From contig NZ_LT629771.1 of NCBI RefSeq assembly GCF_900105175.1, forward strand, positions 2,232,001 to 2,296,000: a stretch of 64,000 nucleotides of DNA. Direction: 5' to 3'. This stretch comes from Jiangella sp. DSM 45060 (GTDB lineage Bacteria; Actinomycetota; Actinomycetes; Jiangellales; Jiangellaceae). Below are positions 1-8,168 of the stretch, one piece after another. Under the pieces are notes generated by a model. The model had not been told where the DNA came from. It made no database searches and saw nothing but the letters and a program-made list of their open reading frames with translations. The position numbers and the translations under genes were made by a program. How positions within the stretch are numbered: the first letter of the stretch is position 1; each line of letters begins with the position of its first letter.

Positions 1-187
1 GGACCAGGCCGTTCTCGGCCTCCAGCTGGCCGTGCATGATCTTGCCCGCCTCGGCCGGGTCGTCGCCGGCGCCGAAGTCGGCGAACGTGCTGAGCTGCAG
101 CTCGCCGCCGAAGACGGACCGGTAGAACTCCAGTGCCTGCCGGGCGTTGTCGCGGAACCCGATGTACGGGTTGAGGCGCGTACTCAT
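1..187 (-). CDS. VOC (PhnB-like) family protein, partial
   Basis: Only the N-terminal 62 codons lie in the window; the rest runs off the left edge. The start is the ATG at 187. The visible protein begins MSTRLNPYIGFRDNARQALE and continues with FYRSVFGGEL, which is the first beta-alpha-beta unit of the vicinal oxygen chelate fold in the PhnB/YjdN group. These are small metal-binding or metal-free proteins of mixed function, and the substrate cannot be told from this fragment. It lies downstream of the DHA2 exporter on the same strand, but a terminator hairpin separates the two, so it is probably transcribed alone. Family assignment is fairly safe; function is open. Confidence 0.75.
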   Translation of the reverse strand, partial: MSTRLNPYIGFRDNARQALEFYRSVFGGELQLSTFADFGAGDDPAEAGKIMHGQLEAENGLV

Positions 188-245
188 GACCGTCCTCCTC
201 GTCGAGACACACCTTCCGGTTCGACACTAGACCCGAACGTGGGAA

Positions 246-275
246 GGCCCCGCCCGGCGAGCGCCGGACGGGGCC
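246..275 (-). terminator. Rho-independent-like terminator after the DHA2 exporter
   Basis: The arms GGCCCCG-C-CCGGCG (246-259) and CGCCGG-A-CGGGGCC (262-275) pair over 13 bp with one internal mismatch and a 2-base loop. The hairpin lies 15 bases past the exporter stop codon and upstream of the VOC gene. There is no U-tract, as is usual in high-GC actinobacteria. Confidence 0.6.
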
Positions 276-290
276 ATCTCGAGTGGTGCG

Positions 291-1853
291 TCAGTGCAGC
301 ATGACCGGCGGCGCCTGGTCGACGTCGCCCTCGCCCTCGCCCTCCGCGCGCGGGTCGGTGCGCAGCTCCTGCTTGCTCCGCGGCAGGAAGAACGCAGGGA
401 TGAGGCAGATCACGACCAGCACGACGCCCACCAGGAAGGTGTCGCCGAACGCGTGCGCGAGCCCCGTCTGCCCGGCCGCCATGACCTCCGGCGGCACCTG
501 GGCGGGGTCGACCACGCCGGTGACGACGCCGTTGTAGGCGGTGGTGGCGTCGTTGCTCAGGATGTGGTTGGTCAGGATGACCGACATGACGGCGGTGCCG
601 ATGGAGCCGCCGGTCTGCTGCACGATGTTCATCAGCGTCGACCCGCGGGCCACCTCGCCGTGGGTGAGGCTGGCCAGCGCGGCCGTCATGATCGGCATCA
701 TCGTCATGCCCATGCCGAGGCCCATGACGAACAGCGAGCCCAGCAGCAGCGAGTACGGCGTGTCGGCCTCGAGCTGGGTGAACGTCCCCATGCCCAGCGC
801 GATGAGCACGATGCCGCCGAGCACCAGCTTGCCGGGTCCGATCTTGTCGGTGAGCCGGCCGGCGATCGGCATGGTGATCATGGCGCCGAGGCCCTGCGGC
901 GCCATCAGAACGCCGGCCATCAGCGTACTCTCGCCGCGGACCTGCAGGAAGTAGCTCGGGAACAGCAGGCCGGCGCCCATGAACGCGACGATGAACAGCG
1001 ACATCGTCACCACGGCGATGGTGAGGTGCCGGTTGAGGAACAGGTGCAGGTCGATCAGCGGGTGGTCCTTGCGCAGCGCGTGGAAGACGAACGCGACCAC
1101 CAGGATCAGGCCGATGATGGCCGGGACCAGCACCTCGGCGTTGTTGACGGTGCCGTGCTCCGGGATGGACGACACACCGTAGAGGAACGCCGCCAGGCCG
1201 GGAGAGAGCAGTGCCATGCCGACGAAGTCGAACGTCTCGGACGGCTGCGGCTGGTCCTTCGGCAGCACCCGGAACGCGGCGATGAAGGCGAAGATGCCGA
1301 TGGGCAGGTTGATCAGGAAGATCCAGTGCCAGGACGCGACGTCGATCAGCCAGCCGCCCAGGATCGGGCCGCCGATCGGGCCGAGCAGCATCGGGATGCC
1401 CAGCACGGCCATGACGCGGCCGATGCGGTCGGGGCCGGCGGCGCGGGTCATGATCGTCATGCCCAGCGGCATCAGCATGCCGCCGCCGAGGCCCTGCAGG
1501 ATGCGGGCGCCGATGAGCGGGCCGATGTCCCAGGCCATGCTGCACAGCACGGAGCCGAGCACGAACAGGACGAGCGACGTCAGGTAGAGCCGCTTGGTGC
1601 CGAACCGGTCCGCGGCCCAGCCGGTGATGGGGATGACCGCGGCCAGGGCGAGGGTGTACGCCGTCATCGTCCACGCGACGGTGGCGTAGCTGGCGCCGAA
1701 CTCGGACTGGAAGGTCGGCAGCGCGACGCTGACGACCGTGACGTCGAGGATCGACATTATGGCGCCGAGCACCACCACACCGGCGACCTTCAGGACGCCG
1801 CGATCGAGCTTGTCGTCGGACCCGGTGTCGGGGGGTCCGGCCGGTGCACTCAT
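291..1853 (-). CDS. MFS drug exporter, DHA2 (EmrB/QacA) family
   Basis: A 520-residue inner-membrane drug:H+ antiporter of the 14-TM DHA2 family. Visible marks are the motif A loop GWAADRFGTKRLY near residue 80 and motif C, GPIGGPILGGWL, near residue 158, which is typical of antiporters. Hydrophobic segments run through the whole length, and a charged acidic tail ends the protein. The start ATG (1853) overlaps the stop of the upstream marR gene by four bases (ATGA), so the two are translationally coupled and form a regulator-exporter operon. Substrates are probably hydrophobic toxic compounds or antibiotics, but specificity cannot be read from sequence. Confidence 0.93.
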   Translation of the reverse strand: MSAPAGPPDTGSDDKLDRGVLKVAGVVVLGAIMSILDVTVVSVALPTFQSEFGASYATVAWTMTAYTLALAAVIPITGWAADRFGTKRLYLTSLVLFVLGSVLCSMAWDIGPLIGARILQGLGGGMLMPLGMTIMTRAAGPDRIGRVMAVLGIPMLLGPIGGPILGGWLIDVASWHWIFLINLPIGIFAFIAAFRVLPKDQPQPSETFDFVGMALLSPGLAAFLYGVSSIPEHGTVNNAEVLVPAIIGLILVVAFVFHALRKDHPLIDLHLFLNRHLTIAVVTMSLFIVAFMGAGLLFPSYFLQVRGESTLMAGVLMAPQGLGAMITMPIAGRLTDKIGPGKLVLGGIVLIALGMGTFTQLEADTPYSLLLGSLFVMGLGMGMTMMPIMTAALASLTHGEVARGSTLMNIVQQTGGSIGTAVMSVILTNHILSNDATTAYNGVVTGVVDPAQVPPEVMAAGQTGLAHAFGDTFLVGVVLVVICLIPAFFLPRSKQELRTDPRAEGEGEGDVDQAPPVMLH

Positions 1854-2314
1854 GAGAGTTGTTCCTCCAGGCGAGATGGTGCGGATGGTTCGACGATCGG
1901 AGCGAGCGCGGCCGCGAGCCGGTCGCGGTCGGCCGGGTCCAGGGACCGGGCGAAGGCCCGCACGGCGTTGTGGCGGGCGTCGTCGATCTCGGTCATGATC
2001 GCCTGGCCGGCGCCGGACAGCGAGACCAGCCGGACGCGGCGGTCCTGCGGGTCCTCACGCCGTTCGACGAGGCCGTGGGCGACCAGGCGGTCGACGTTGC
2101 GACCCGCCGTGGCCAGGGTGAGGTCGAGCCGGTCGGCCAGCTCGTTGATCGGCAGTGCCCCGGCGTGCTGGCCGAGCAGGATGAGGCAGCGGAACTGCGA
2201 GATGGAGAGATCCAGCTCGACCATGGACCGCAGGTCGGAGTCGGCCTTGGTGCACGCCAGCCGCTGGAGGAACGCCTCCAGGGCGGTGGCGAGCTCGAGC
2301 TCGGAGGCGGGCAC
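1850..2314 (-). CDS. MarR family transcriptional regulator
   Basis: A 154-residue winged-helix regulator. The HTH region LPINELADRLDLTLATAGRN and the wing GLVERREDPQDRRVRLVSLS, with the DRR signature, are both clear. The GTG start at 2314 lies 6 bases behind a -10-like TAGTAT, so the mRNA is probably leaderless. The stop overlaps the start of the DHA2 exporter. MarR proteins in this arrangement normally repress their own operon and release DNA on binding a phenolic or drug ligand. A TTGCA-type imperfect palindrome directly upstream is the likely operator. The ligand is unknown. Confidence 0.9.
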   Translation of the reverse strand: MPASELELATALEAFLQRLACTKADSDLRSMVELDLSISQFRCLILLGQHAGALPINELADRLDLTLATAGRNVDRLVAHGLVERREDPQDRRVRLVSLSGAGQAIMTEIDDARHNAVRAFARSLDPADRDRLAAALAPIVEPSAPSRLEEQLS

Positions 2315-2320
2315 CCGAGA

Positions 2321-2340
2321 ATACTAACGCACCTGCAACC
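2321..2340 (-). promoter_or_regulatory. marR promoter and probable MarR operator
   Basis: Read on the minus strand this is GGTTGCAGGTGCGTTAGTAT. TAGTAT is a good -10 placed 6 bases before the GTG start. TTGCA-GG-TGCGT just upstream is close to the TTGCA-NN-TGCAA palindromes bound by MarR proteins that control EmrB-type pumps. The -35 is weak. The operator role is inferred from position and pattern. Confidence 0.5.
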
Positions 2341-2542
2341 ATTGCGGGTGTGAGAGCGATCACGCCCATGCGTCCCCCGGTCCCCGTCCACGCGAGCAAG
2401 CATGACCCCGCGGGACTCCGTCGCGCATCGCATTTTTCCGGCCCCTCCTTCGGCCCCCGTACATCCGAGACGTACGACCCCGCCGGATTGTGACGCGTAC
2501 GCTTGGCCCAGCCGGGCCGCGATCGACGGGGGAGGACCTGCT

Positions 2543-3145
2543 GTGAAGGCGCAGGAGACGGCGGTGCAGACCGACCGGGTGTTCACGATCCCGAACATCC
2601 TGTCGTTCCTGCGGCTGCTGGGCGTGCCGGTGTTCCTCTGGCTGGTGCTGGTGAAGGAGGCCGACACCCTCGCGATCATCCTGCTCGCGGTCTCGGGGTT
2701 CACCGACTACCTCGACGGCTACCTGGCGCGGCGCTGGAACCAGATCAGCCGCGTCGGCCAGCTGCTCGACCCGCTCGCCGACCGCCTCTACATCCTCACC
2801 ACCATCGTCGCGCTGACGCTGCGCGACATCATCCCGCTCTGGTTCACGATCCTGCTGGTCGCCCGCGACGTGTACATGACGGGCATCGTCGCGCTGCTGC
2901 GCGCCCGCCGCGGCATCACCGGGCTGCCCGTCCACTTCCTCGGCAAGTCCGCCACCGCCTGCCTGCTGTACGCGTTCCCGCTGCTGCTGTGGGGCGACGG
3001 CGACGGCACGCTGCCCATGCTGGCCCGGGTGTTCGGCTGGGCGTTCGTCATCTGGGGCGTGGCGCTGTACTGGTGGGCCGCGGTCCTCTACACCGAACAG
3101 ACCCGCAAGGTGCTCGCCACCCCGGCCGCCGGCCGGAATTCCTGA
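2543..3145 (+). CDS. CDP-alcohol phosphatidyltransferase (PgsA-like)
   Basis: A 200-residue multi-span membrane enzyme that transfers a phosphatidyl group from CDP-diacylglycerol to an alcohol. The family signature D-x2-D-G-x2-A-R-x8-G-x3-D-x3-D is complete: D55, D58 in DYLDGYLAR and D76, D80 in GQLLDPLAD. The start chosen is the GTG at 2543 because a strong ribosome site (GGGGGAGG) sits 8 bases upstream; an in-frame ATG at 2402 would add an unlikely polar tail. It heads the block matching Rv1822 (pgsA2) to Rv1832. The acceptor could be glycerol-3-phosphate or another polyol, and the sequence does not decide. Confidence 0.88.
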   Translation: MKAQETAVQTDRVFTIPNILSFLRLLGVPVFLWLVLVKEADTLAIILLAVSGFTDYLDGYLARRWNQISRVGQLLDPLADRLYILTTIVALTLRDIIPLWFTILLVARDVYMTGIVALLRARRGITGLPVHFLGKSATACLLYAFPLLLWGDGDGTLPMLARVFGWAFVIWGVALYWWAAVLYTEQTRKVLATPAAGRNS

Positions 3146-3201
3146 GCGGCCGGCACGGATGTCTGAGTGGAACGTCGTGACGTGCGTGCGAGCATAGGAT
3201 C

Positions 3202-4059
3202 GTGGTGACAGGGCAGGCTCCCCGGGTCCGTCCGCTGCGGCGGCCGGACGAGTCGATGTCGCTGCTCAACGACCTGTTCGCGAAACCGCTCGACCCCGGC
3301 TACGAGGACGCCGCGGCGCGTCGCCGGGCCGCGGGCGAGCGGCCGACGTCGAAGGGCACCTGGCGCTCGCCGGCGCTCGCGATCGGGCTCGTCGCGCTCG
3401 GCCTGTTGCTGACCATGTCGGTGTTGCAGGTGCGCAACACCGCTAGTGTTGTCTCTTCGGAGCGGCAGGGGCTCATCGAGCAGATCCACAACGAGGACGA
3501 GCGCGTCAGCCGGCTGCAGGGCGAGGTCGGCTCCCTGGAGTCCGAGATCGGGCGGCTGGAGAGCGACCTCCTGCAGAACTCCGCGGCCGGGCAGCAGACG
3601 CGGGAGGAAGTCGAGAGCTTGCAGGCGACAACGGGGGCGATTGCCGTGACGGGGCCAGGGGTGGTGGTCACGGTCGACGACGCCGAGGAGCAGAGCGCCG
3701 AGAACGGCACCGACCGCGTGCTCGACCTCGACCTGCGCCAGGTGGTGAACGGGCTCTGGTCGGCCGGAGCCGAGGCCGTCGCCATCAACGGCCAGCGCAT
3801 CACCCCGCTGACGGCCATCCGGTCCGCGCAGAACGTCATCCAGATCAACTACCGGCCCATGAACGCGCCGTACGAGGTCTCCGCCATCGGCGACCCTCGC
3901 ACGCTGGCCCGCGACTTCGGCGACGGCAGCGGCGGCCAGTGGCTGCGCGACGTCGCCTCCAAGAGCGGCATCCAGTACGACGTCGACTCCGAGGAGTCGC
4001 TGACGCTGCCCGCCGGCAACACGCCGCTCGCCTACGCGGTACCGGGGGAGGGCTCGTGA
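3202..4059 (+). CDS. DUF881 family membrane-anchored protein (first copy)
   Basis: 285 residues. A short basic N-terminus containing RPDESMSLLNDLF is followed by one TM segment at about residues 53-73, a coiled coil at about 85-130 rich in heptad Leu/Glu, and then the DUF881 domain (AIAVTGPGVVVTVDD onward). DUF881 proteins flank the small basic protein gene in nearly all actinobacteria and have been linked to the cell envelope or division site, but no biochemical activity is established. The stop overlaps the GTG of the small basic protein (GTGA). The start may be either GTG at 3202/3205 or the ATG at 3256; I keep 3202 because the RPDESMSLL stretch looks family-like. Confidence 0.85.
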   Translation: MVTGQAPRVRPLRRPDESMSLLNDLFAKPLDPGYEDAAARRRAAGERPTSKGTWRSPALAIGLVALGLLLTMSVLQVRNTASVVSSERQGLIEQIHNEDERVSRLQGEVGSLESEIGRLESDLLQNSAAGQQTREEVESLQATTGAIAVTGPGVVVTVDDAEEQSAENGTDRVLDLDLRQVVNGLWSAGAEAVAINGQRITPLTAIRSAQNVIQINYRPMNAPYEVSAIGDPRTLARDFGDGSGGQWLRDVASKSGIQYDVDSEESLTLPAGNTPLAYAVPGEGS

Positions 4060-4388
4060 TCCCACTCGCCGGGCTCCTCGTCGGCATCCTGGCCGGCCTC
4101 GTCTTCGACGTGTCGGTGCCGCTGGAACTGCAGCCCTACCTGCCCATCGCCATCGTCGCCGCGCTCGACGCGGTGTTCGGCGGCATCCGGGCGGTCATCG
4201 AGGGCATCTTCAACGACAAGGTGTTCGTCGTCTCGTTCATCGCCAACGTGCTGATCGCCGCGTTCATCGTGTTCCTCGGCGACCAGCTCGGCGTCGGCTC
4301 GCAGCTGTCGACGGCGGTGATCGTCGTGCTGGGCATCCGCATCTTCACCAACGTCGCGACGATCAGACGGCACATCTTCCATGCCTGA
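4056..4388 (+). CDS. sbp: Small basic protein (Sbp, DUF1290)
   Basis: A 110-residue protein with three predicted TM helices (IPLAGLLVGILAGLVF, YLPIAIVAALDAVFGG and VVSFIANVLIAAFIVFLG), followed by the conserved region GIRIFTNVATIRRHIF. The GTG start at 4056 has a GGGGGAGGG ribosome site and overlaps the stop of the preceding DUF881 gene. Its own stop lies inside the next DUF881 gene. Sbp occurs in actinobacteria and firmicutes between division-related genes; its role is unknown. The three-gene DUF881-sbp-DUF881 unit is probably translated as a coupled set. Confidence 0.9.
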   Translation: MIPLAGLLVGILAGLVFDVSVPLELQPYLPIAIVAALDAVFGGIRAVIEGIFNDKVFVVSFIANVLIAAFIVFLGDQLGVGSQLSTAVIVVLGIRIFTNVATIRRHIFHA

Positions 4389-5358
4389 CCCCACGCCCGG
4401 CCCCGACGACACCGGCCTCGACGGCGCGGCCGCTCCGGCCTCCGCGACCTCGCCGACCTCGCCGGCCTCTCCGGCCGAGCCGGTGGAGACGCCGGAGCCC
4501 GTCGAGCCGCCGGAGCGCGCCGACGAGACGGCCGAGCCCGACCCGCCCGCTGCGCCGCAGCCGTTCGTCCCGGGCACCGGCCGGTTCACCCCGGCGGCGC
4601 CGTCAGGCACCAAGCGGCTCTGGAACGCCGTCCGGCAGCGCCCCGACGGCGGCCAGGTGCTGGTGGCGGTGCTGGTCGCGCTGCTCGGCTTCGGCGCCGT
4701 CCTGCAGGTGCGGGCCGACGACGACGACGCGCTCGCCAACGCCCGCCGCGACGACCTCGTGCAGATCCTCGACGGCCTGCGCCGCCAGGCCGACCGCCTC
4801 GACGACCACGTCGCCGAGCTGGAGTCCGACCGCCGCGACCTCGTCAGCGGCGCCGACACCGAGGCCGCCGCGCTGGAGCAGGCCGAGGAACGGGCCCGCA
4901 GCACCGGCGTGCTGGCCGGCACCATCGCGGCCAGCGGGCCCGGCATCATCATGACGATCAGCGACCCCGACCACGACGTCAACGCCTACACCATGCTGCG
5001 CGCGATCAACGAGCTGCGGGTGGCCGGCGCCGAGGCCATCCAGATGCGCGGCGGCGGCAACGACGCCGCCGTCCGGGTGGTCGCCAGCACCTCGTTCGAG
5101 AACCCGAGCAGCGACGTTCTCACCGTCGGCGGGGTGGAGCTCGAGCCGCCGTACGAGATCGTCGCCATCGGTGAGCCGGGCGAACTGAGCGGCTCGATGA
5201 TGTTCGCCAACGGCGTCGTCGCCAGCATCGAGGGCGACGACGAGGGCGGCGCGCAGGCCACCGTCGACGAGTACGACGACCTCACCGTCGACGTGTTGCA
5301 CGAGCCGCAGGCGCCTCAGTACGCTCGCCCGGCGCCCGAGGACGGCGACGACGAATGA
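4381..5358 (+). CDS. DUF881 family protein (second copy) with long disordered N-terminus
   Basis: 325 residues. The first ~75 are Pro/Ala/Glu-rich and probably disordered. A TM segment follows at about residues 95-110 (VLVAVLVALLGFGAVLQV), then a coiled coil (about 115-165) and the DUF881 domain (IAASGPGIIMTISD). It is paralogous to the copy at 3202. The ATG overlaps the sbp stop by 8 bases, so the three genes are coupled. The acidic proline-rich cytoplasmic tail is absent from the first copy and may bind partner proteins. No enzymatic motif is seen. Confidence 0.88.
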   Translation: MPDPTPGPDDTGLDGAAAPASATSPTSPASPAEPVETPEPVEPPERADETAEPDPPAAPQPFVPGTGRFTPAAPSGTKRLWNAVRQRPDGGQVLVAVLVALLGFGAVLQVRADDDDALANARRDDLVQILDGLRRQADRLDDHVAELESDRRDLVSGADTEAAALEQAEERARSTGVLAGTIAASGPGIIMTISDPDHDVNAYTMLRAINELRVAGAEAIQMRGGGNDAAVRVVASTSFENPSSDVLTVGGVELEPPYEIVAIGEPGELSGSMMFANGVVASIEGDDEGGAQATVDEYDDLTVDVLHEPQAPQYARPAPEDGDDE

Positions 5359-5392
5359 CCCCCAACAGATGCCCTCGAGGAGGCAGAGCCCG

Positions 5393-5779
5393 TTGTATCC
5401 CGACGATCTGAGGTACACCGCGGAACACGAGTGGGTCCGCAGCCCCGGCGAGGCCGAGGGCAGCGTCCGCGTCGGCATCACGCACTTCGCCCAGGAGCAG
5501 CTCGGCGACATCGTGTACGTCCAGCTGCCGGCCGTCGGCGACGCCGTCACCGCGGGCGGCGTCTGCGGTGAGCTCGAGTCGACCAAGAGCGTCAGCGAGC
5601 TGTTCGCGCCGGTCACCGGGACCGTCGTGGCCCGCAACGAGGAGCTCGACGCCGCGCCCGAGCAGGTGAACGCCGACCCCTACGGTGCCGGCTGGATGAT
5701 CGAGATCGTCCCGGCCGATCCAGGGGTCGTCGATCAGCTGCTGACGGCCGCCGACTACCGTTCCCAGGTAGAGGGCTGA
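5393..5779 (+). CDS. gcvH: Glycine cleavage system H protein
   Basis: A lipoyl carrier that shuttles the aminomethyl group between the P, T and L proteins of the glycine cleavage complex. The lipoylated lysine is in ESTKSVSE (about K65). The start is taken as TTG at 5393, giving 128 residues, the usual family length: a GAGGAGG ribosome site ends 9 bases upstream, whereas the ATG at 5369 has none. It sits between DUF881 and garA as in Rv1826. gcvP is about 3.6 kb downstream; gcvT is not in the window. Confidence 0.95.
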   Translation: MYPDDLRYTAEHEWVRSPGEAEGSVRVGITHFAQEQLGDIVYVQLPAVGDAVTAGGVCGELESTKSVSELFAPVTGTVVARNEELDAAPEQVNADPYGAGWMIEIVPADPGVVDQLLTAADYRSQVEG

Positions 5780-5787
5780 CCCGCCGG

Positions 5788-5816
5788 TTGACCCTGGCGG
5801 CGGCCGGTTCTAGGTT
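5788..5816 (+). promoter_or_regulatory. Promoter for garA-ftsR
   Basis: TTGACC (5788-5793), a 17-base spacer, then TAGGTT (5811-5816) make a good housekeeping sigma promoter, about 100 bases before the FHA gene. This suggests garA and the MerR gene form a unit that can be transcribed apart from gcvH. Confidence 0.55.
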
Positions 5817-5918
5817 GCCAACATCTGTAAACCCTCAGGCGCTGGTCGAGAGTGAGTGAGACACTCGTAGCGCCGACGAGTCGAAGCCGGGGGGAGACCC
5901 ACGGCGGGAGGCCAGCTG

Positions 5919-6455
5919 ATGCCGTTCTGCACCCAGTGCGGGCACCAAAACCCGTCCGACGCGAAGTTCTGCTCCAATTGCGGAACCCCGCTGGTCCGGC
6001 CCATGCAGCCGGCCGAGACGGGGGGTGACGCCACGAGCACCATGGCCATGGTGCGCGAGGAGACCGCGCAGGTCGAGCGGGACGACTCCAGCGACCTCGC
6101 GGCGGCCGACCAGGCCGCCGTCGACGCCCTGCCCGAGGGCAGCGCCCTGCTCGTGGTGCTGCGCGGCCCCAACGCGGGCAGCCGGTTCCTGCTCGACACC
6201 GACGTCGTCAGCGCCGGCCGGCACCCCGACTCCGACATCTTCCTCGACGACGTCACCGTCTCGCGGCGGCACGCGGAGTTCCGGCGCATGCCCGGCGGCT
6301 TCGTCGTCTCCGACGTCGGCAGCCTCAACGGCACCTACGTCAACCGCGACCGCATCGACGAGGTCGCGCTGAGCAACGGCGACGAGGTCCAGATCGGCAA
6401 GTACCGCCTGGTCTACTACTCCAGCCAGCACGGGTTCGGAGGCGGGCCCAGGTGA
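5919..6455 (+). CDS. garA: FHA-domain regulator of GarA/OdhI type with zinc ribbon
   Basis: 178 residues. An N-terminal zinc ribbon (CTQCGHQNPSDAKFCSNCG, residues 4-22) is followed by an acidic linker and a C-terminal FHA domain (about 70-160) with the phosphothreonine-binding signatures GRHPDSD, SRRHAEF and NGTYVN. GarA/OdhI switch 2-oxoglutarate dehydrogenase and glutamate metabolism according to phosphorylation by Ser/Thr kinases. The FHA part closely matches mycobacterial GarA. The mycobacterial ETTS phospho-site is not present as such; threonines in ATSTMAMVREE are the likely substitutes. The stop overlaps the next gene (GTGA). Confidence 0.9.
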   Translation: MPFCTQCGHQNPSDAKFCSNCGTPLVRPMQPAETGGDATSTMAMVREETAQVERDDSSDLAAADQAAVDALPEGSALLVVLRGPNAGSRFLLDTDVVSAGRHPDSDIFLDDVTVSRRHAEFRRMPGGFVVSDVGSLNGTYVNRDRIDEVALSNGDEVQIGKYRLVYYSSQHGFGGGPR

Positions 6456-7192
6456 GTCCCGCCGAGGGGAACTCGGCGCGTGCCTCCGGGCCGGCGCGGC
6501 GCGACGCCGCGCCGGCCGGACAGACGATGAGCATCGGTGAAGTGCTCGCCCAGCTGCGGCCCGACTTCGCCGACGTCAGCATCTCCAAGATCCGGTTCCT
6601 CGAGACAGAGGGCCTGGTCGAGCCGCAGCGCTCGCCGTCGGGCTACCGCCGCTTCACCCACGACGACGTCGCCCGGCTGCGCTACGTCCTCACCGTCCAG
6701 CGCGACCACTACCTGCCGCTGCGGGTCATCAAGGAGCAGCTCGAGCAGCTCGACCGCGGCATGGAGCTGGTCACCGAGGGCAGCACCGTCACGCCGTACA
6801 CCGCGGCCGCGGCGGCCAACGACGAGGTGCTGCTGCCGCGCGCGTCGCTGCTGGAGGCCGCCGCCATCTCCGACGAGCTGCTGACCGAGCTCGAGTCGTA
6901 CGGCATGGTGACGGCGCGCCGTGGCGGCACGTACGACGCCGACGCCCTCCTGGTCGCCCGCACGGCCGCCGAGCTGGCCCAGTACGGGCTGCAGCCGCGG
7001 CACCTGCGCTCCGTCCGGACCGCCGCCGAACGGCAGGTCGGGCTGGTCGAGCAGGTCGTGTCGCCGATGTTCCGCCAGCGCGGCGCCGACTCCCGCGGCC
7101 GCGCCGAAGAGACCGCCGCCGACGTCGCCCGGCTCACCGTCCGGCTGCACGCGGCGCTCGTCGACGCGGGCACGCGCCGGCTGTCGCGCTGA
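6452..7192 (+). CDS. ftsR: MerR family regulator, FtsR type
   Basis: 246 residues. A MerR-type helix-turn-helix (residues 26-95, including ISKIRFLETEGLVEPQR and SGYRRFTHDDVARLRYV) is followed by a long helical C-terminal domain with no obvious metal-binding cysteines. The gene corresponds by position to Rv1828 and to C. glutamicum ftsR, an activator of ftsZ. The GTG start at 6452 overlaps the garA stop. An ATG at 6527 is an alternative start that would drop a low-complexity tail. Control of cell division genes is inferred from orthology and synteny. Confidence 0.85.
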   Translation: MSPAEGNSARASGPARRDAAPAGQTMSIGEVLAQLRPDFADVSISKIRFLETEGLVEPQRSPSGYRRFTHDDVARLRYVLTVQRDHYLPLRVIKEQLEQLDRGMELVTEGSTVTPYTAAAAANDEVLLPRASLLEAAAISDELLTELESYGMVTARRGGTYDADALLVARTAAELAQYGLQPRHLRSVRTAAERQVGLVEQVVSPMFRQRGADSRGRAEETAADVARLTVRLHAALVDAGTRRLSR

Positions 7193-7253
7193 CGCCGTCC
7201 GCGGGCCGGTTCTGGCTCGGGCCGGGGCCCGTTGCGGGGGTAGTGTTGAAGGC

Positions 7254-7730
7254 GTGCGCGAGCTAGACGTCGTGGGCGTCCGAGTGGAGATGCCCTCCAA
7301 CCAGCCCATCGTCCTTCTGCGTGAGGTGGGTGGTGACCGTTTCCTGCCCATCTGGATCGGCGCCGTCGAGGCCACGGCCATCGCGTTCGCCCAGCAGGGC
7401 GTCGTGCCACCGCGGCCCATGACGCACGACCTGTTCAAGGACGTGCTCGACGCCGCCGGCATCACGCTCGAGCAGGTGCGCATCACCGAGGTGCGCGACA
7501 ACACCTACTACGCCGAGCTCGTGCTGTCCGGCGGGCTCGAGGTCAGCTCGCGCCCGTCCGACTCCATCGCGCTGGCGCTGCGCACCGGGTCGCCCATCTA
7601 CGCGTCCGAGCCGCTGCTCGACGAAGCCGGCGTCCTCATGGCCGACCCCGACTCCGAGGAGCAGGAGGACGAGGTCGCCCGGTTCCGCCAGTTCCTCGAC
7701 GAGGTCACGCCCGAGGACTTCAGCGGCTGA
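7254..7730 (+). CDS. Bifunctional nuclease family protein (DUF151)
   Basis: 158 residues with the full BFN/DUF151 domain (VVLLREVGGDRFLPIWIGAV at the N-terminus, SRPSDSIALALRTGSPIY in the middle) and an acidic tail. Plant relatives show DNase/RNase activity, but the bacterial role is unproven. The GTG at 7254 is preceded by TAGTGT (7241-7246), which fits a leaderless or near-leaderless transcript. The gene lies between two MerR genes as Rv1829 does. An 800-base gap rich in repeats follows. Confidence 0.88.
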   Translation: MRELDVVGVRVEMPSNQPIVLLREVGGDRFLPIWIGAVEATAIAFAQQGVVPPRPMTHDLFKDVLDAAGITLEQVRITEVRDNTYYAELVLSGGLEVSSRPSDSIALALRTGSPIYASEPLLDEAGVLMADPDSEEQEDEVARFRQFLDEVTPEDFSG

Positions 7731-7780
7731 CCGGGGGTCGCGTTCGCCTTCGGCCTCGGCCGCACGCCCGGGTCGGCCTG

Positions 7781-8168
7781 CGGCGGGGCGGGTGGTCAGT
7801 GTGGGTGGGTGGTGCGGGCGGGGTGACGGAGCCGCCAACAGTTGGCGCTGAGGTCAACCCGCGCGCTCGGGTGGCCGGGAATGGTCGGTGGCCGCTGGTG
7901 TGGGGGTGGCGGCCACGGCGGCGGCGGGGCGGGTGGTCAGTGTGGGTGGGTGGTGCGGGCGTGGTGACGGAGCCGCCAACAGTTGGCGCTGAGGTCAACC
8001 CGCGTGATCGGGTGGCCGGGCTGGCCGGTGGCCGTGGGTGCGGGGGTGGCGGCCACAGCGGCGGGGCGGGTGGCCAATGCGGGTGGCCATTGCGGGTGGG
8101 TGGTGCGGGCGAGGTGACGGAGCCGCCAACAGTTGGCGCTGAGGTCAACCCGCGCGCTTGGGTGGCCG
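7781..8168. repeat. Tandem array of ~141-bp units with palindromic core
   Basis: Three copies start near 7781, 7922 and 8059. Each contains the same core: GGTGACGGAGC, then the perfect odd palindrome CGCCAAC-A-GTTGGCG (centres 7840, 7981 and 8131), then CTGAGGTCAACCCGCG. The flanking GGTGAC and GTCAACC can extend the hairpin imperfectly. The third copy carries a ~13-base insertion and ends early. The core is almost invariant while the flanks vary, suggesting that the core is the selected or mobile part. Function is unknown. Confidence 0.85.
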
